DNA of 64,000 bases from Pseudobdellovibrio exovorus JSS (GCF_000348725.1 NC_020813.1:2525563-2589562), one strand, 5' to 3'; counted from the stretch's first letter, positions 33,885 to 42,842 are shown. Program-made: numbers and translations. The notes: generated from the sequence alone by a model not told the origin.

Positions 33885-34961
33885 TTAGTCTTTCGAGTTC
33901 GTATAATTCAATAACTGACCACCGAAGAAGAGCACGATTGCGATCACCATAGCGGCAATGATCAACCACTTGAAGAAATTACCAAAACTGAATCCAGAAT
34001 CATCATTTTGCGAAGCAATTTCACGCTTTGGTTCCGGAGGAGTAAACGTCTTCTTGTAAGGAAGCAGACCTTCTCCGCCTTTGACCTTGGCTGTAGTTTT
34101 CGCGCTAACTTTCGGAGGCTGTTTTTTCGGAGCTGTTCTTTCAATTTCCTGCTCCATTCGGCCTGTGATGGCACGATACTTACTGCGCTCGTAGACATAG
34201 CGGACCGAGCCGCCACGGCCCCCACGACCGCGCCCGCGGCGGCCTCCACTGCCTTCTCCGTCAGAGGACCCTTTTTCATCCACAACAGACACCTTGTCGG
34301 ACCCCACTTGTCCATCGCCGACGCCATAGCCGCCTTTTAAGCGACGAACTTTTCCGTCAGCATAGGATGAACGACGACCGCGTGATGAGGAACTGGCACT
34401 GCCGCCTCCGGAGCCATCAGAGCCAGAGACAGAACCCGAGCCATCACGGCTGCTACTGCCATCGGCATTTCGTGAAGAATTTCCATTGCGATCAGAACCG
34501 GAACCAGAGCGTCCATCACGAGAGTCTCCGGTACGACCAGAACCCGATCCCCCACGACCCGGTGAAGACGAATTGTTTCCGCCATTTGAACCATTACCAC
34601 CATTGCCGTCAGAGCCACCGCCGTTGTTGCCGCCGCCTGTAGGTGGTCTGCCGTTGGCGAACGTAAATCCTTCAAAGCGAGCGTTACAAACTTTTTGTCC
34701 CCCATTTTCATCGCCGGCATGTTGCCTTAGAGTTTCGTCGAACACTCCCAAGGTCGGTAACTCTCCGAATTCCATCAGGCATTCGTAGTAGTCTCCGATA
34801 TAACTTTTCATAAATTCATTTACGTTTGAAAAAGCGCGCTTAGCCCCTAAAATAAGAGCTACGGTGATAACCATCATAAGAATATACTCAACAACAGCTT
34901 GACCGCTGTTGTTGCGAATACAGAACTTCGTCTGAAAAATAGATTTCTGGTCTTGTTCCAC
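33885..34961 (-). CDS. Flp-pilin-like protein with long Gly/Ser/Arg-rich region
   Basis: A 358-residue protein. After a short basic leader, NNSGQAVVEYILMMVITVALILGAKR (about 17-42) matches the class-III/Flp prepilin helix, with a cleavable G before Q and the E at +5. A globular part follows, then about 150 residues of Gly, Ser, Asn and Arg (roughly 108-255), a basic segment, and a second transmembrane helix (WLIIAAMVIAIVLFFGGQLL). Flp pilins are normally only 50-80 residues, so this is an unusual composite: a pilin-like anchor carrying a long flexible spacer. The GTG start lacks a ribosome site and is tentative. Confidence 0.6.
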   Translation of the reverse strand: MEQDQKSIFQTKFCIRNNSGQAVVEYILMMVITVALILGAKRAFSNVNEFMKSYIGDYYECLMEFGELPTLGVFDETLRQHAGDENGGQKVCNARFEGFTFANGRPPTGGGNNGGGSDGNGGNGSNGGNNSSSPGRGGSGSGRTGDSRDGRSGSGSDRNGNSSRNADGSSSRDGSGSVSGSDGSGGGSASSSSRGRRSSYADGKVRRLKGGYGVGDGQVGSDKVSVVDEKGSSDGEGSGGRRGRGRGGRGGSVRYVYERSKYRAITGRMEQEIERTAPKKQPPKVSAKTTAKVKGGEGLLPYKKTFTPPEPKREIASQNDDSGFSFGNFFKWLIIAAMVIAIVLFFGGQLLNYTNSKD

Positions 34962-34996
34962 CTCTGTACTTATCGGAAGATCAAAAGAAACGTATT

Positions 34997-36202
34997 ATGC
35001 TTAAACACGGTTTATCTGGATTATTCTTTATTGCAAGTGCCCTTTTTTGTCTCGATTTGGGACACGCTCAGACTGCACAGTCACCCGTTGAGGCTTTGGC
35101 CAATGCTCTGAGCACAGTTCAACCGATTCCTCCCCCAGCAGCGACAACACCACCTCCGGCAAATAACTCAGGAAATCCAGCTGGTGGTGCAAGTGGTGGT
35201 GCCGGAGCCAATGCTCCTGCAGGACCGACGCCGACAACTCCCTCTAGCAATTTAGGGGGCAAGTACGAAGAGCATCAATCCATCTGTCGTATGAACGAAT
35301 ACGATCTTGTTAAAGATTTTTCTGACGACTTAAAAAAACGTCGTGTCGAACTGATTAAAACAAAATTGAAAAACGAGTCTAATGAGCAGCGAGTGAAAAC
35401 TCAGATTCGCCTTATCAAAGAATACTTGGATCAAAAAAACAACCTGGCCGCCGGAGCTTTAATTCAAGAGATGAAGCAACAAAAACTCAGCGGTTTTGAC
35501 AATGAGTATGTAAATTCATTAGCGGCTCTATCTGAAAATCGTATCAGTGTTGCAAGGCAAATTTTAAATAAAATGTCCTTAGAAAAAGAGAACGCCTCTA
35601 ACGTCGAACTGCTGCGCAGTTTAGCCGAAGTGTACATCGCCGAATCCAATTATTACGAAGCGAGTACTCTTTATGAAGACCTCAATGCTTTGACGAAAAA
35701 TGCCTATCTACCACAGCTTTGCGAAGTGATGACTTTGAACACAATGAACGCCGAGGCCGAACGTATTTGTCTGCAAGCCTCAAGTCGCTTTCCACAAAAT
35801 CCATTCCCGCCGATCTTCCAAGGCATTACTCATCGCGAGCGTTTGGATTTAAAACAGGCTGAGTCCCTTTTCAAAAAATCTATTGCGATTAAGCCGACAG
35901 AAATGGGCCATAGCTGTCTTGCTGAAATCAATTTTATGAATAAAAAATTCACCGAAGCCGCAAGCGAATATAAAAAAGCTCTTGAGGTGACCCCCACATC
36001 AAATCGCGCTTTGTTGGGTTTAGCATGGACCGAGATTCAATCGAAAAATTACACAGAAGCCATTGAGGCTTTTAAAAAAGCGTGCAAGCTCAACAGTAAA
36101 AATGAAGTTGAAATTCGCAAGGCCTTTAAATACCTAAATGACGAAAAAATAGCTGAAGCCCCTCGCTTTATCGAGGCGGTCAACAGCTGCTCTGGATCGT
36201 AA
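34997..36202 (+). CDS. Secreted TPR-repeat protein
   Basis: A 401-residue protein with a signal peptide (about 1-23, ending GHAQT). A Pro/Gly/Ala-rich linker (about 38-85) leads to a long helical part with tetratricopeptide repeats, such as AEVYIAESNYYEASTLYEDL, AEINFMNKKFTEAASEYKKAL and LLGLAWTEIQSKNYTEAIEAF. It is divergent from the Flp-like gene across 35 bp. A periplasmic scaffold, perhaps for the same surface structure, is inferred from context. Confidence 0.75.
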   Translation: MLKHGLSGLFFIASALFCLDLGHAQTAQSPVEALANALSTVQPIPPPAATTPPPANNSGNPAGGASGGAGANAPAGPTPTTPSSNLGGKYEEHQSICRMNEYDLVKDFSDDLKKRRVELIKTKLKNESNEQRVKTQIRLIKEYLDQKNNLAAGALIQEMKQQKLSGFDNEYVNSLAALSENRISVARQILNKMSLEKENASNVELLRSLAEVYIAESNYYEASTLYEDLNALTKNAYLPQLCEVMTLNTMNAEAERICLQASSRFPQNPFPPIFQGITHRERLDLKQAESLFKKSIAIKPTEMGHSCLAEINFMNKKFTEAASEYKKALEVTPTSNRALLGLAWTEIQSKNYTEAIEAFKKACKLNSKNEVEIRKAFKYLNDEKIAEAPRFIEAVNSCSGS

Positions 36203-36218
36203 TTAAGTTCTCTTAATT
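36201..36218 (+). terminator. Weak stem-loop after the TPR gene
   Basis: AATTAAG (36201-36207) pairs with CTTAATT (36212-36218) around a 4-base loop, at the stop codon. The stem is AT-rich, so it is a weak terminator candidate only. Confidence 0.35.
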
Positions 36219-36247
36219 AAACTTCTTAATTGAATTTATTTATTCGA

Positions 36248-37618
36248 CTACTCGACGATTTCACCGATCAAATCGTATTCCATGCTATCTGTAACCAGTA
36301 CTTTTACGAACTGTCCGATTTTAGCTTGGCCATCATTGATCAAGACCACTCCATCAATTTCAGGAGCTTGCTGAGACGTACGCCCTTGCAACAGTAAATC
36401 TGTTTCATCACTAAGGCCTTCCACCACAACTTCAACTGTTTTACCAATAAAGGCACGGTGTTTATCGCGTGAAATGTTTTGCTGCACTTCCATCAAAGCA
36501 TCGTGACGGAACTGTTTGATTTCGGCTTCCACTTGCTGATCCATTTTTCCACCCGGAGTGTTTTCTTCAGGCGAGTATTGGAAGCACCCAACGCGATCAA
36601 ATTTTTGTTCAGCAACGAATTGTAATAGCTCTTCAAAGTGTTCTTGCGTTTCACCTGGGTAACCCACGATGAACTGAGTGCGGATCACGGCCTCTGGGAT
36701 CTCTTTACGAATTAAGTCTAAAGCCGTGGTGATTTCTTCGCGGGTCATTTTGCGATTCATGCGTTTCAACACTTCATTGTTGATGTGTTGCAATGGCATA
36801 TCGAAGTATTTCACGAACTTATCGTTATTTTTGATCAGATCGATCATCTCTGGCGTGATTCCATCTGGATAAAGATATAACAAACGAATCCACTTAATTC
36901 CTTCAACCTCAGCAAGGCGACGCAATAATTCAACAGGGCTTTCTTTTGCCGTTGGATCTTTGCGACGGACATCCCAGCCGTAATCTGTAAAGTCATGGCT
37001 GATGATAATCAATTCTTTCACACCGCTCGCCGCTAATAGCTTGGCTTCATTCACGATGTTGTCCATTTTACGCGACTGTAAGTTTCCACGAATTAACGGG
37101 ATAGCACAGAACGCACAACGCTTCATGCAACCTTCAGAAATTTTTAAATAGGCACGATGACCCGGCTGTGAGTTCACACGTGGAGTGCTGTCTTCTTGTA
37201 AATACGTCGGAAGATTAAAGAATGTTTTTTTCTTTTCGCCTTCATCGTGGTTTTTTAAAATTTTAGCGATGTTCTGGAATTCGCCCGAGCCCACAAATAG
37301 ATCGGCCTCAGGAAGTCCTTCCACTAAATCCGTTTTATAGCGCTGAGTTAAGCACCCCGCCACTACGATTTTTTTGATTTTGCCTTCTTCTTTCAAAGCG
37401 GCCATGTCTAGAATTCTTTGAATCGATTCTTTTTTAGAGTCTTCGATAAAACCGCAGGTATTGACCACAACGGTATCGGCCTCTTCGGCGTCAGCTACAA
37501 CGTTGTAGCCGTCTTTCATCAGCGTTCCCGCCATGATTTCACTGTCTACAAGATTCTTAGGGCAACCTAAGCTAATGAAATGAACTTTTTTTGGAGTGTT
37601 AGAAGTGGAAGTTTTCAT
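36248..37618 (-). CDS. rimO: Ribosomal protein S12 methylthiotransferase
   Basis: A 456-residue radical-SAM enzyme that adds a methylthio group to an aspartate of ribosomal protein S12. The N-terminal UPF0004 domain has C19, C55 and C89 (SLGCPKN, VNTCGF, AGCLTQ) for one iron-sulfur cluster. The radical-SAM cluster is C164-x3-C168-x2-C171 (CMKRCAFC). A TRAM domain ends the protein. RimO rather than MiaB is favoured by the SLGCPKNLVDSE opening. Its start overlaps the lolA stop by 4 bases. Confidence 0.95.
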   Translation of the reverse strand: MKTSTSNTPKKVHFISLGCPKNLVDSEIMAGTLMKDGYNVVADAEEADTVVVNTCGFIEDSKKESIQRILDMAALKEEGKIKKIVVAGCLTQRYKTDLVEGLPEADLFVGSGEFQNIAKILKNHDEGEKKKTFFNLPTYLQEDSTPRVNSQPGHRAYLKISEGCMKRCAFCAIPLIRGNLQSRKMDNIVNEAKLLAASGVKELIIISHDFTDYGWDVRRKDPTAKESPVELLRRLAEVEGIKWIRLLYLYPDGITPEMIDLIKNNDKFVKYFDMPLQHINNEVLKRMNRKMTREEITTALDLIRKEIPEAVIRTQFIVGYPGETQEHFEELLQFVAEQKFDRVGCFQYSPEENTPGGKMDQQVEAEIKQFRHDALMEVQQNISRDKHRAFIGKTVEVVVEGLSDETDLLLQGRTSQQAPEIDGVVLINDGQAKIGQFVKVLVTDSMEYDLIGEIVE

Positions 37619-38304
37619 TGGTTTAGGACCTCATCTGTTTTTGAAGGCTTGTATTGAAATTCAGAGCGATTCATTTTTTTATTGGTTTTCAAGTTGCTAA
37701 AGCTCAATGTCGTTTTTGTATCTACGTCGTCGACGAAAGACATCTCGGTTAAAGAAAGATCCGATGTATTTACTTTTAGACTTAGGTTTTTGATCGTCGC
37801 TGATTTGGGTTTTAGTGTCGCCACATAGACGCCTTCAGACTCGGATTGGCTCACCACAGAAAATTCTTTAGTGAAATTCTTTGGGTTAGAAAATAGATTT
37901 AATAAGCTGGTGACCAGTGGTGGGATATTTTTTTTGATCACCGTCACTTTGCGTTTTCCGTCATCGCCAAAATCTGTATCTGGATGCTCAACCAAAGTTA
38001 ATACTTTATCGGCATAAAACAATTCTGTTTTTTTAGATCCATTTTGTGAAATGTAAAGGCGACTTTTTTGATACTTCAAAATCCCTGTGGATTCTGTCGT
38101 TGTTCCCAAAATGACTTTTTCATCTGTTTTTTTGATTTCGAATTGAATCGACGGCATCTGCGAATACTTTTCGAGAGTCTTTTGCAACGTCTGTGCTTGT
38201 GCAGCCTGCACGCCCACTGACGTGCCCGTCACCGCACCCATCGTCGCCATAAAAAATAAAGAAATTCCAATTAAAAAATTCATTCGAGGTATATAGCAAA
38301 TCAT
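37615..38304 (-). CDS. lolA: Outer-membrane lipoprotein carrier LolA
   Basis: A 229-residue periplasmic chaperone moving lipoproteins from LolCDE to the outer membrane. The signal peptide (about 1-36) ends GVQAAQAQ; an internal Met8 is another possible start. The mature protein has the LolA beta-sheet pattern (TLQKTLEKYSQMPSIQFEI, GILKYQKSRLYIS, MSFVDDVDTKTTLSFSNL). It overlaps rimO by 4 bases. Confidence 0.85.
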   Translation of the reverse strand: MICYIPRMNFLIGISLFFMATMGAVTGTSVGVQAAQAQTLQKTLEKYSQMPSIQFEIKKTDEKVILGTTTESTGILKYQKSRLYISQNGSKKTELFYADKVLTLVEHPDTDFGDDGKRKVTVIKKNIPPLVTSLLNLFSNPKNFTKEFSVVSQSESEGVYVATLKPKSATIKNLSLKVNTSDLSLTEMSFVDDVDTKTTLSFSNLKTNKKMNRSEFQYKPSKTDEVLNQ

Positions 38305-38358
38305 AGCACAAACAACAAGCAGGAAGCTATGTTGAAGCCCTTTCGCTCAGACGAAACT

Positions 38359-39045
38359 CTACCTGCGCCTTGATCTGTAGAATAGGGTCAAAATTACGTC
38401 TTCTGAGTTTGCATTAAGTGCTTTTCGCGACTGTTCGTAGCTTTGTCCTGTTGTTAAAACGTCATCCACAAATATCAGTTTTGTAAAATGTTCAGGGAGC
38501 TGCCCTTTCAAACCGATCTGTGACTGGTGTTTTCTGTCTACAGCCGAAAGTTTTTTCTGCTGCTGCAAGGTCCTTTTTTGCAACACATCCCAGACCGGAA
38601 GGCCCGAGTGTTTTGACAAAACTGTCGCTAAAATCTGCGCATGCACAGAGGACGGCTTAGAGCCCGCTAGTGGCACGAGCGCTTGAAACTCCCCCCAGTC
38701 AAGATAATCACTGACATAGTAATAGAGCAACTTTCCATAGTATTCCCACGCTGGCCATGCACGATTACCCTTTAAGCGATAAATCATTTCACTGAGCAAA
38801 TCACTTTCTTGCGGGTTCCATGCAAAAAGATAGTAATGTCGAGGTATCACTGACACCAACGGATGCTGCAATTGCTGCTGAAGTCGAGGATAAAGACGCG
38901 AACGAAAACACTCATCACACAGAAGGGTGTCTTCCACAAAAAATGATCCGCAGTGAACACAGTTCGGAGAAAACAGGTATTGCAAAAAAGATTGGAATAA
39001 AACTTTCGAAGGAAGTGACTGACTCATAAAGTGACTCATCACCAA
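38359..39045 (-). CDS. ComF-family phosphoribosyltransferase-like protein
   Basis: A 228-residue protein. An N-terminal zinc-ribbon-like part has four cysteines (PNCVHCGS and LCDECFR). The type-I phosphoribosyltransferase signature is LIFVDDVLTTGQSYEQ (about 190-205). ComF proteins assist natural DNA uptake in some bacteria, but their reaction is unknown. It is followed by the rlmH gene after a 59-bp gap in the same direction as its neighbours. Translation may start at Met4. Confidence 0.85.
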   Translation of the reverse strand: MVMSHFMSQSLPSKVLFQSFLQYLFSPNCVHCGSFFVEDTLLCDECFRSRLYPRLQQQLQHPLVSVIPRHYYLFAWNPQESDLLSEMIYRLKGNRAWPAWEYYGKLLYYYVSDYLDWGEFQALVPLAGSKPSSVHAQILATVLSKHSGLPVWDVLQKRTLQQQKKLSAVDRKHQSQIGLKGQLPEHFTKLIFVDDVLTTGQSYEQSRKALNANSEDVILTLFYRSRRR

Positions 39046-39104
39046 GGATTAAGCAAAAGCTCTGCCCACATGACGGCTATCCCAAAGGATTTTAACTTAG
39101 TTTT

Positions 39105-39575
39105 TTAGATATTGTGGTACGGAATTCGGTTTAGAATTGTCTGGGCACGATAGAATTGCTCTAACAGCACCACTTCCGCAACCAAGTGATTCATCACCAT
39201 ATCACTTAAACACACAGAGCGTTCGGCGCGTTTTTTGATTTCCTCGCTGACACCAAAAGCACCACCGATAATGAACACGCCACGCTTTTTCCCTGACTCA
39301 CGAGCGGCATTAACCAACTTAGAAAATTCTATCGAATCCAGTTTTTTGCCTTTTTCATCCAGTAAAATAACAAAATCATCGCTAGAAAGTTTTTCTAACA
39401 GCACTTTGGCTTCGTAATTCTTTTTTAAAGTGGCTTCGTCACGATCTGTTTTCAGAGTTTTTAAATGCTGAACATCAAAGGTCGCAAATGGTTTGATCTT
39501 TTTAAGATAGACCTGTTCGGCTTCATCAAACCAAGGCTCCTTGGCTGTTTTGAAGTCGTACAGAGTCCATTTCAT
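39105..39575 (-). CDS. rlmH: 23S rRNA pseudouridine-1915 N3-methyltransferase RlmH
   Basis: A 156-residue SPOUT-class enzyme that methylates pseudouridine 1915 of 23S rRNA. It shows FVILLDEKGKKLDS, the SAM loop FIIGGAFGV and the C-terminal knot EQFYRAQTILNRIPYHN. The length is normal. It lies 21 bp after the nadD-rsfS fusion; rsfS-rlmH adjacency is the classic arrangement. Confidence 0.95.
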   Translation of the reverse strand: MKWTLYDFKTAKEPWFDEAEQVYLKKIKPFATFDVQHLKTLKTDRDEATLKKNYEAKVLLEKLSSDDFVILLDEKGKKLDSIEFSKLVNAARESGKKRGVFIIGGAFGVSEEIKKRAERSVCLSDMVMNHLVAEVVLLEQFYRAQTILNRIPYHNI

Positions 39576-39596
39576 GCAAGATTCCTTTTGTAGTTC

Positions 39597-40640
39597 TTAG
39601 GCTTTCGGAGCTGCGCTGGCTGCTGCCGCGGCCGTTTTGTCTTGCAGCTTTAACTCGGTCCCGTTTTTCCAAAGATCTTCTAGGCGATATTCTTGACGAA
39701 CAAAATCGTAGAAAAGGTGAACAATCAAAGCTCCGTAATCCACAACAACCCAACGACCTTCATCGACACCCTCGACACTCAGTGGGTAGACGTTGAATTC
39801 ATCTTTAACCGCACGCACTAGGTTTTCAGCCATAGAGCTGGCATGACGAGTACTTGTACCAGAGGCAATCAGCGTGTAGTCACTGCTAGACGAAACCGAC
39901 TGAATATCAAATGCTTTTACTGCAATCGCTTTTTTGTCGAATAAAGTCTGAGCACAGAATTCCGTAAAGTTTTTAAAATTAGAAATCTTCTGGCTGCCAC
40001 TTTTATACAGACCATTTTGCTTGATGTAGCTTTCAACTGCTAATGGTAAAAACTTTTCAGCAGGGCGACCTACGCGTAATTTTTTACGAAGCTCAGAAGA
40101 CGAAATGTCTAAATCATCTAAAGTGATAAATTCAACTGAACGGCCTGTTGTTAGCTCTAACGTACCGAAATCACTTTCAGCCACTAGCGGAGTTAAATAA
40201 TCTGGCCACTCGTCTTCACCTTCAGGAATTTGATACCCAGGGCGAGTCGTTACCACGATATTCACTAGCTCTAGAAGTTCTTTGTAGTCCTTCCAATCAG
40301 AAAAAGTTTCGAAGTTATCAGCGCCGATAATCAGGAACAGCTCTTTTGATTTGTACTCTTTCAAAAGCTCTTTCACGGTGTCGATAGTGTAGCTTTTGCC
40401 ACCACGTTTTAATTCGATATCATTAACACGGAAAGCATCCCCGTAGGTGCTAAAGGCTAAACGGGCCATTTCCAGACGATGATCACCCGATGGGCCATCC
40501 ATTGGAATCTTAAGTGGATTCTGACTGTTCGGAATGATGTGAACTAAGTCGAAACCCATTTTCTTTTGTACAGTTGTCAGACTGTTGACGTGTCCGTTAT
40601 GTGGAGGATTAAAACTGCCGCCGAATATTCCAACTTTCAT
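39597..40640 (-). CDS. nadD-rsfS: NadD-RsfS fusion protein
   Basis: A 347-residue fusion. Residues 1 to about 212 are nicotinate-nucleotide adenylyltransferase (KVGIFGGSFNPPHNGH, FLIIGADNF, the C-terminal DISSSELRKKLRVGRPAEKFLP). This part makes NaAD for NAD synthesis. Residues about 225-330 are the ribosomal silencing factor RsfS (AIAVKAFDIQSVSSSSDYTL, SGTSTRHASSMAENL, WVVVDYGALIVHLF), which binds L14 and blocks subunit joining. An Ala-rich tail ends it. In most bacteria these are two adjacent genes. An AAAGGT site precedes the start; the neighbours obgE and rlmH match the usual rsfS context. Confidence 0.94.
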   Translation of the reverse strand: MKVGIFGGSFNPPHNGHVNSLTTVQKKMGFDLVHIIPNSQNPLKIPMDGPSGDHRLEMARLAFSTYGDAFRVNDIELKRGGKSYTIDTVKELLKEYKSKELFLIIGADNFETFSDWKDYKELLELVNIVVTTRPGYQIPEGEDEWPDYLTPLVAESDFGTLELTTGRSVEFITLDDLDISSSELRKKLRVGRPAEKFLPLAVESYIKQNGLYKSGSQKISNFKNFTEFCAQTLFDKKAIAVKAFDIQSVSSSSDYTLIASGTSTRHASSMAENLVRAVKDEFNVYPLSVEGVDEGRWVVVDYGALIVHLFYDFVRQEYRLEDLWKNGTELKLQDKTAAAAASAAPKA

Positions 40641-40659
40641 ATCTTTACCTTTATTGCCT

Positions 40660-41694
40660 TTACATTTCTTCTTTCGACTTCAGAACTTTATCTGCCACTG
40701 CCACTAATAAATCCTGAGTCTGTTTTCCGGTAACAGCTGAAATCGCGTAGCCATCCACACCGAATTTTTTCTTAAATTGCTGTTTTATTTTTTCTATCTG
40801 ATCTTTTGGTAACAGATCTGTTTTATTTAAAACTAAGATCTGCTCGCGCGAACTTAATGGAAAGAACCCGTCTTTATCTTGGTTCATTTCATCATACTTT
40901 TGTAATTCAAATTGGATATCTTCGTAATCCTGCAATGGATCGCGGCCACTCATGCCCGAAACATCGACTAAGTGTAAAAACAAACTGGTGCGCTCGATAT
41001 GTTTTAAGAACATAATTCCCAAACCCACACCTTGATGCGCCCCTTTGATCAAGCCCGGAATATCGGCAACAACGAAGTTACTGTAATCCCCAACTTTAAC
41101 CACACCTAATTGCGGAGTTAATGTCGTAAACGGATAGTCTGCAATTTTCGGTTTCGCTGCCGAGATACGCGAAATCAATGTCGATTTACCCGCATTCGGA
41201 AAACCGATAATACCCACGTCAGCGATCAGTTTTAATTCAAGTATGATATCAAGGCTTTCGCCCTCTTCGCCCGGTTGAGCATGTTCAGGCGCTTGGTTCA
41301 CGCTGGTTTTAAAGAATGTATTTCCTTTACCACCACGGCCGCCTTTTAGAACCGTCACTTCTTCAATACCTGTTAAGTCATAAAGAACTTCACCATCTTG
41401 GCTACGAATCACAGAGCCCTCGGGAACGATCATAATCATGTCTTCCCCATTTGGCCCCGAGCAATTCGCTTTGCCCCCTGGCTGTCCATTCTGTGCTGCA
41501 TATGTCTTTAAATTTCTATAATCGACTAATGAGTTGATGTGACGAGACGTTCTGAAGATAACATCGCCGCCTTTACCACCATCACCACCATCAGGGCCAC
41601 CACGAGGAGCAAAAGATTCACGGCGAAAGCTCACCGCACCGGGACCACCATGACCAGAGGCAATTGTAATTTTAACTTCATCAACAAATTTCAT
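40660..41694 (-). CDS. obgE: Obg/CgtA GTPase
   Basis: A 344-residue ribosome-assembly and stress GTPase. The start is placed at 41694 (MKFVDEVKITIASG), where all Obg proteins begin; a longer frame to 41760 runs through a palindromic repeat and is spurious. The glycine-rich Obg domain (RGGPDGGDGGKGGDV) is followed by the G domain with the P loop GFPNAGKST, DIPGLIKGAHQGVGLG and NKTDLL. It follows rpmA and rplU, but a terminator and repeat lie between. Confidence 0.96.
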   Translation of the reverse strand: MKFVDEVKITIASGHGGPGAVSFRRESFAPRGGPDGGDGGKGGDVIFRTSRHINSLVDYRNLKTYAAQNGQPGGKANCSGPNGEDMIMIVPEGSVIRSQDGEVLYDLTGIEEVTVLKGGRGGKGNTFFKTSVNQAPEHAQPGEEGESLDIILELKLIADVGIIGFPNAGKSTLISRISAAKPKIADYPFTTLTPQLGVVKVGDYSNFVVADIPGLIKGAHQGVGLGIMFLKHIERTSLFLHLVDVSGMSGRDPLQDYEDIQFELQKYDEMNQDKDGFFPLSSREQILVLNKTDLLPKDQIEKIKQQFKKKFGVDGYAISAVTGKQTQDLLVAVADKVLKSKEEM

Positions 41695-41705
41695 AGTTTT
41701 CCTAG

Positions 41706-41758
41706 GGTGCCAGGCCGTGTTTACGGACGCATCGTGTCCGGAAATAAGGCCTGGCACC
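41706..41758. repeat. Dispersed palindromic repeat, full copy 2
   Basis: The arms 41706-41728 and 41736-41758 start and end with GGTGCCAGGCC and its complement; 20 of 23 positions pair around a 7-base loop. It is the same family as 6494-6546. It lies between the rpmA terminator and the obgE start and would be in the obgE leader if transcription came from upstream. Confidence 0.88.
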
Positions 41759-41760
41759 AA

Positions 41761-41789
41761 AAAAAAGGAGCCCGTTAAGGCCCCTTTTT
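41761..41789 (-). terminator. Intrinsic terminator after rpmA
   Basis: On the minus strand AAAAAGGGGCC pairs with GGCTCCTTTTT (one mismatch) around a 6-base loop and ends in a T run. It separates the rplU-rpmA message from obgE. Confidence 0.85.
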
Positions 41790-41819
41790 AGATGATTTTA
41801 GCTCAGTTGCAAAGCTGTT

Positions 41820-42080
41820 TTACGCCGCTTTAGGGTAAACGCTAACTTTGAATCTATCTTTAGAAAATCTTTCAAATTTAACATGACCTTCGATCACTGC
41901 ATAGATCGTGTGATCACGTCCGATTTTCACATTGTTCCCAGTGTGGAATTTAGTTCCACGTTGACGAACGATAATAGTTCCTGATTTTACTAATTGGCCA
42001 CCGAATCTTTTTACGCCTAATCTCTTCGACTGTGAATCCCGGCCGTTCTTGGTACTACCACCAGCTTTTTTACTTGCCAT
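41820..42080 (-). CDS. rpmA: 50S ribosomal protein L27
   Basis: An 86-residue protein. The N-terminus [16 protein letters not shown] reaches towards the peptidyl-transferase centre and has the full standard form, with no cleavable N-terminal extension of the kind seen in Firmicutes. [17 protein letters not shown] and a basic C-terminus complete it. It follows rplU by 40 bp, the conserved rplU-rpmA-obgE order. Confidence 0.97.
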   Translation of the reverse strand: MASKKAGGSTKNGRDSQSKRLGVKRFGGQLVKSGTIIVRQRGTKFHTGNNVKIGRDHTIYAVIEGHVKFERFSKDRFKVSVYPKAA

Positions 42081-42120
42081 TATTTACTCCGTTTCAAAAA
42101 TTTAAATTCGTTAAAAGTTA

Positions 42121-42708
42121 TTATTTAGTTTTCTTAGCAGTCTTTTTTGTAGCTTTCTTAGCTGCAGTTTTCACTGAACGCTTAGAAGGAGCTTTTTTAG
42201 CTGCTGCTTTTTTTGTAGCTTTCTTCTTAGTAGCCGCTTTTTTAGCTGGCTTTTTAGAAGCTGGAGCCGCTTCAACATCTGCAGATCTTACAGAAACGCG
42301 AGCTTTGTGATCAGCGACTTTCTGTTGGATTCTTTCTTCACGTAACTTAGCCATGTCTTTTACAACTGGAGTTTCGTCAGATTTAGAAGTTTGTCCGTCT
42401 GGAGACGTGATCGCCTTAACGAAGATCTCTGTGAAATCTTGTTTGTGAGTTGCGAATTTTCTGTAACCTTGACGACGTTTCTTTTTGAAAACGATCACTT
42501 TTTTAGTGCGTGCTTGTTTTGTTACAACAGCCGTCACTGTAGCGTTCTTAACAAGTGGAGTTCCAACATGAGCTTTTTCACCACCGATCATCAAGATGTC
42601 GCTGATTTTGAACTCAGAACCCAATTCTTGTTCTACTTTTTCGATTTGTAATACATCACCAGCTTGAACTTTGTATTGTTTGCCGCCGGTTTTAATGATT
42701 GCGTACAT
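42121..42708 (-). CDS. rplU: 50S ribosomal protein L21 with histone-H1-like tail
   Basis: A 195-residue protein, nearly twice the usual 100-110. The start is ATG 42708 (MYAIIKTGGKQYKV); ATG 42714 abuts the GAGG ribosome site and is not favoured. Residues 1-105 are a normal L21 (ending FKKKRRQGYRKFATHKQDFTE). The next 90 residues carry a helical linker and then about 50 residues of Lys/Ala/Thr repeats (KKAATKKKATKKAAAKK) like histone H1. The tail resembles the 31-residue protein at 14.5 kb. It may bind rRNA or DNA; this is inference. Confidence 0.93.
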   Translation of the reverse strand: MYAIIKTGGKQYKVQAGDVLQIEKVEQELGSEFKISDILMIGGEKAHVGTPLVKNATVTAVVTKQARTKKVIVFKKKRRQGYRKFATHKQDFTEIFVKAITSPDGQTSKSDETPVVKDMAKLREERIQQKVADHKARVSVRSADVEAAPASKKPAKKAATKKKATKKAAAKKAPSKRSVKTAAKKATKKTAKKTK

Positions 42709-42842
42709 AGTCATCCTCTTTCGTTTTAACTTATATGCGAGAAAGACGTTTGTGCCATTTTGCTAGGCCGACTGTCAATACCATTTCTTTTTTTACTCAG
42801 ATTCAGAGTAAAAAGTCTTGTTTTTGACCCGATTATTTCTTA

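Noticed and set aside
34000-34800. Long open frames on both strands across the Gly/Ser/Arg-rich gene
   Set aside because: They are by-products of repetitive codon use; composition (His/Met/Arg runs) is not protein-like and no ribosome sites precede them.
41695-41760. N-terminal extension of the obgE reading frame
   Set aside because: It translates the palindromic repeat, lies before the universally conserved Obg start (MKFVDEVKI) and has no ribosome site.
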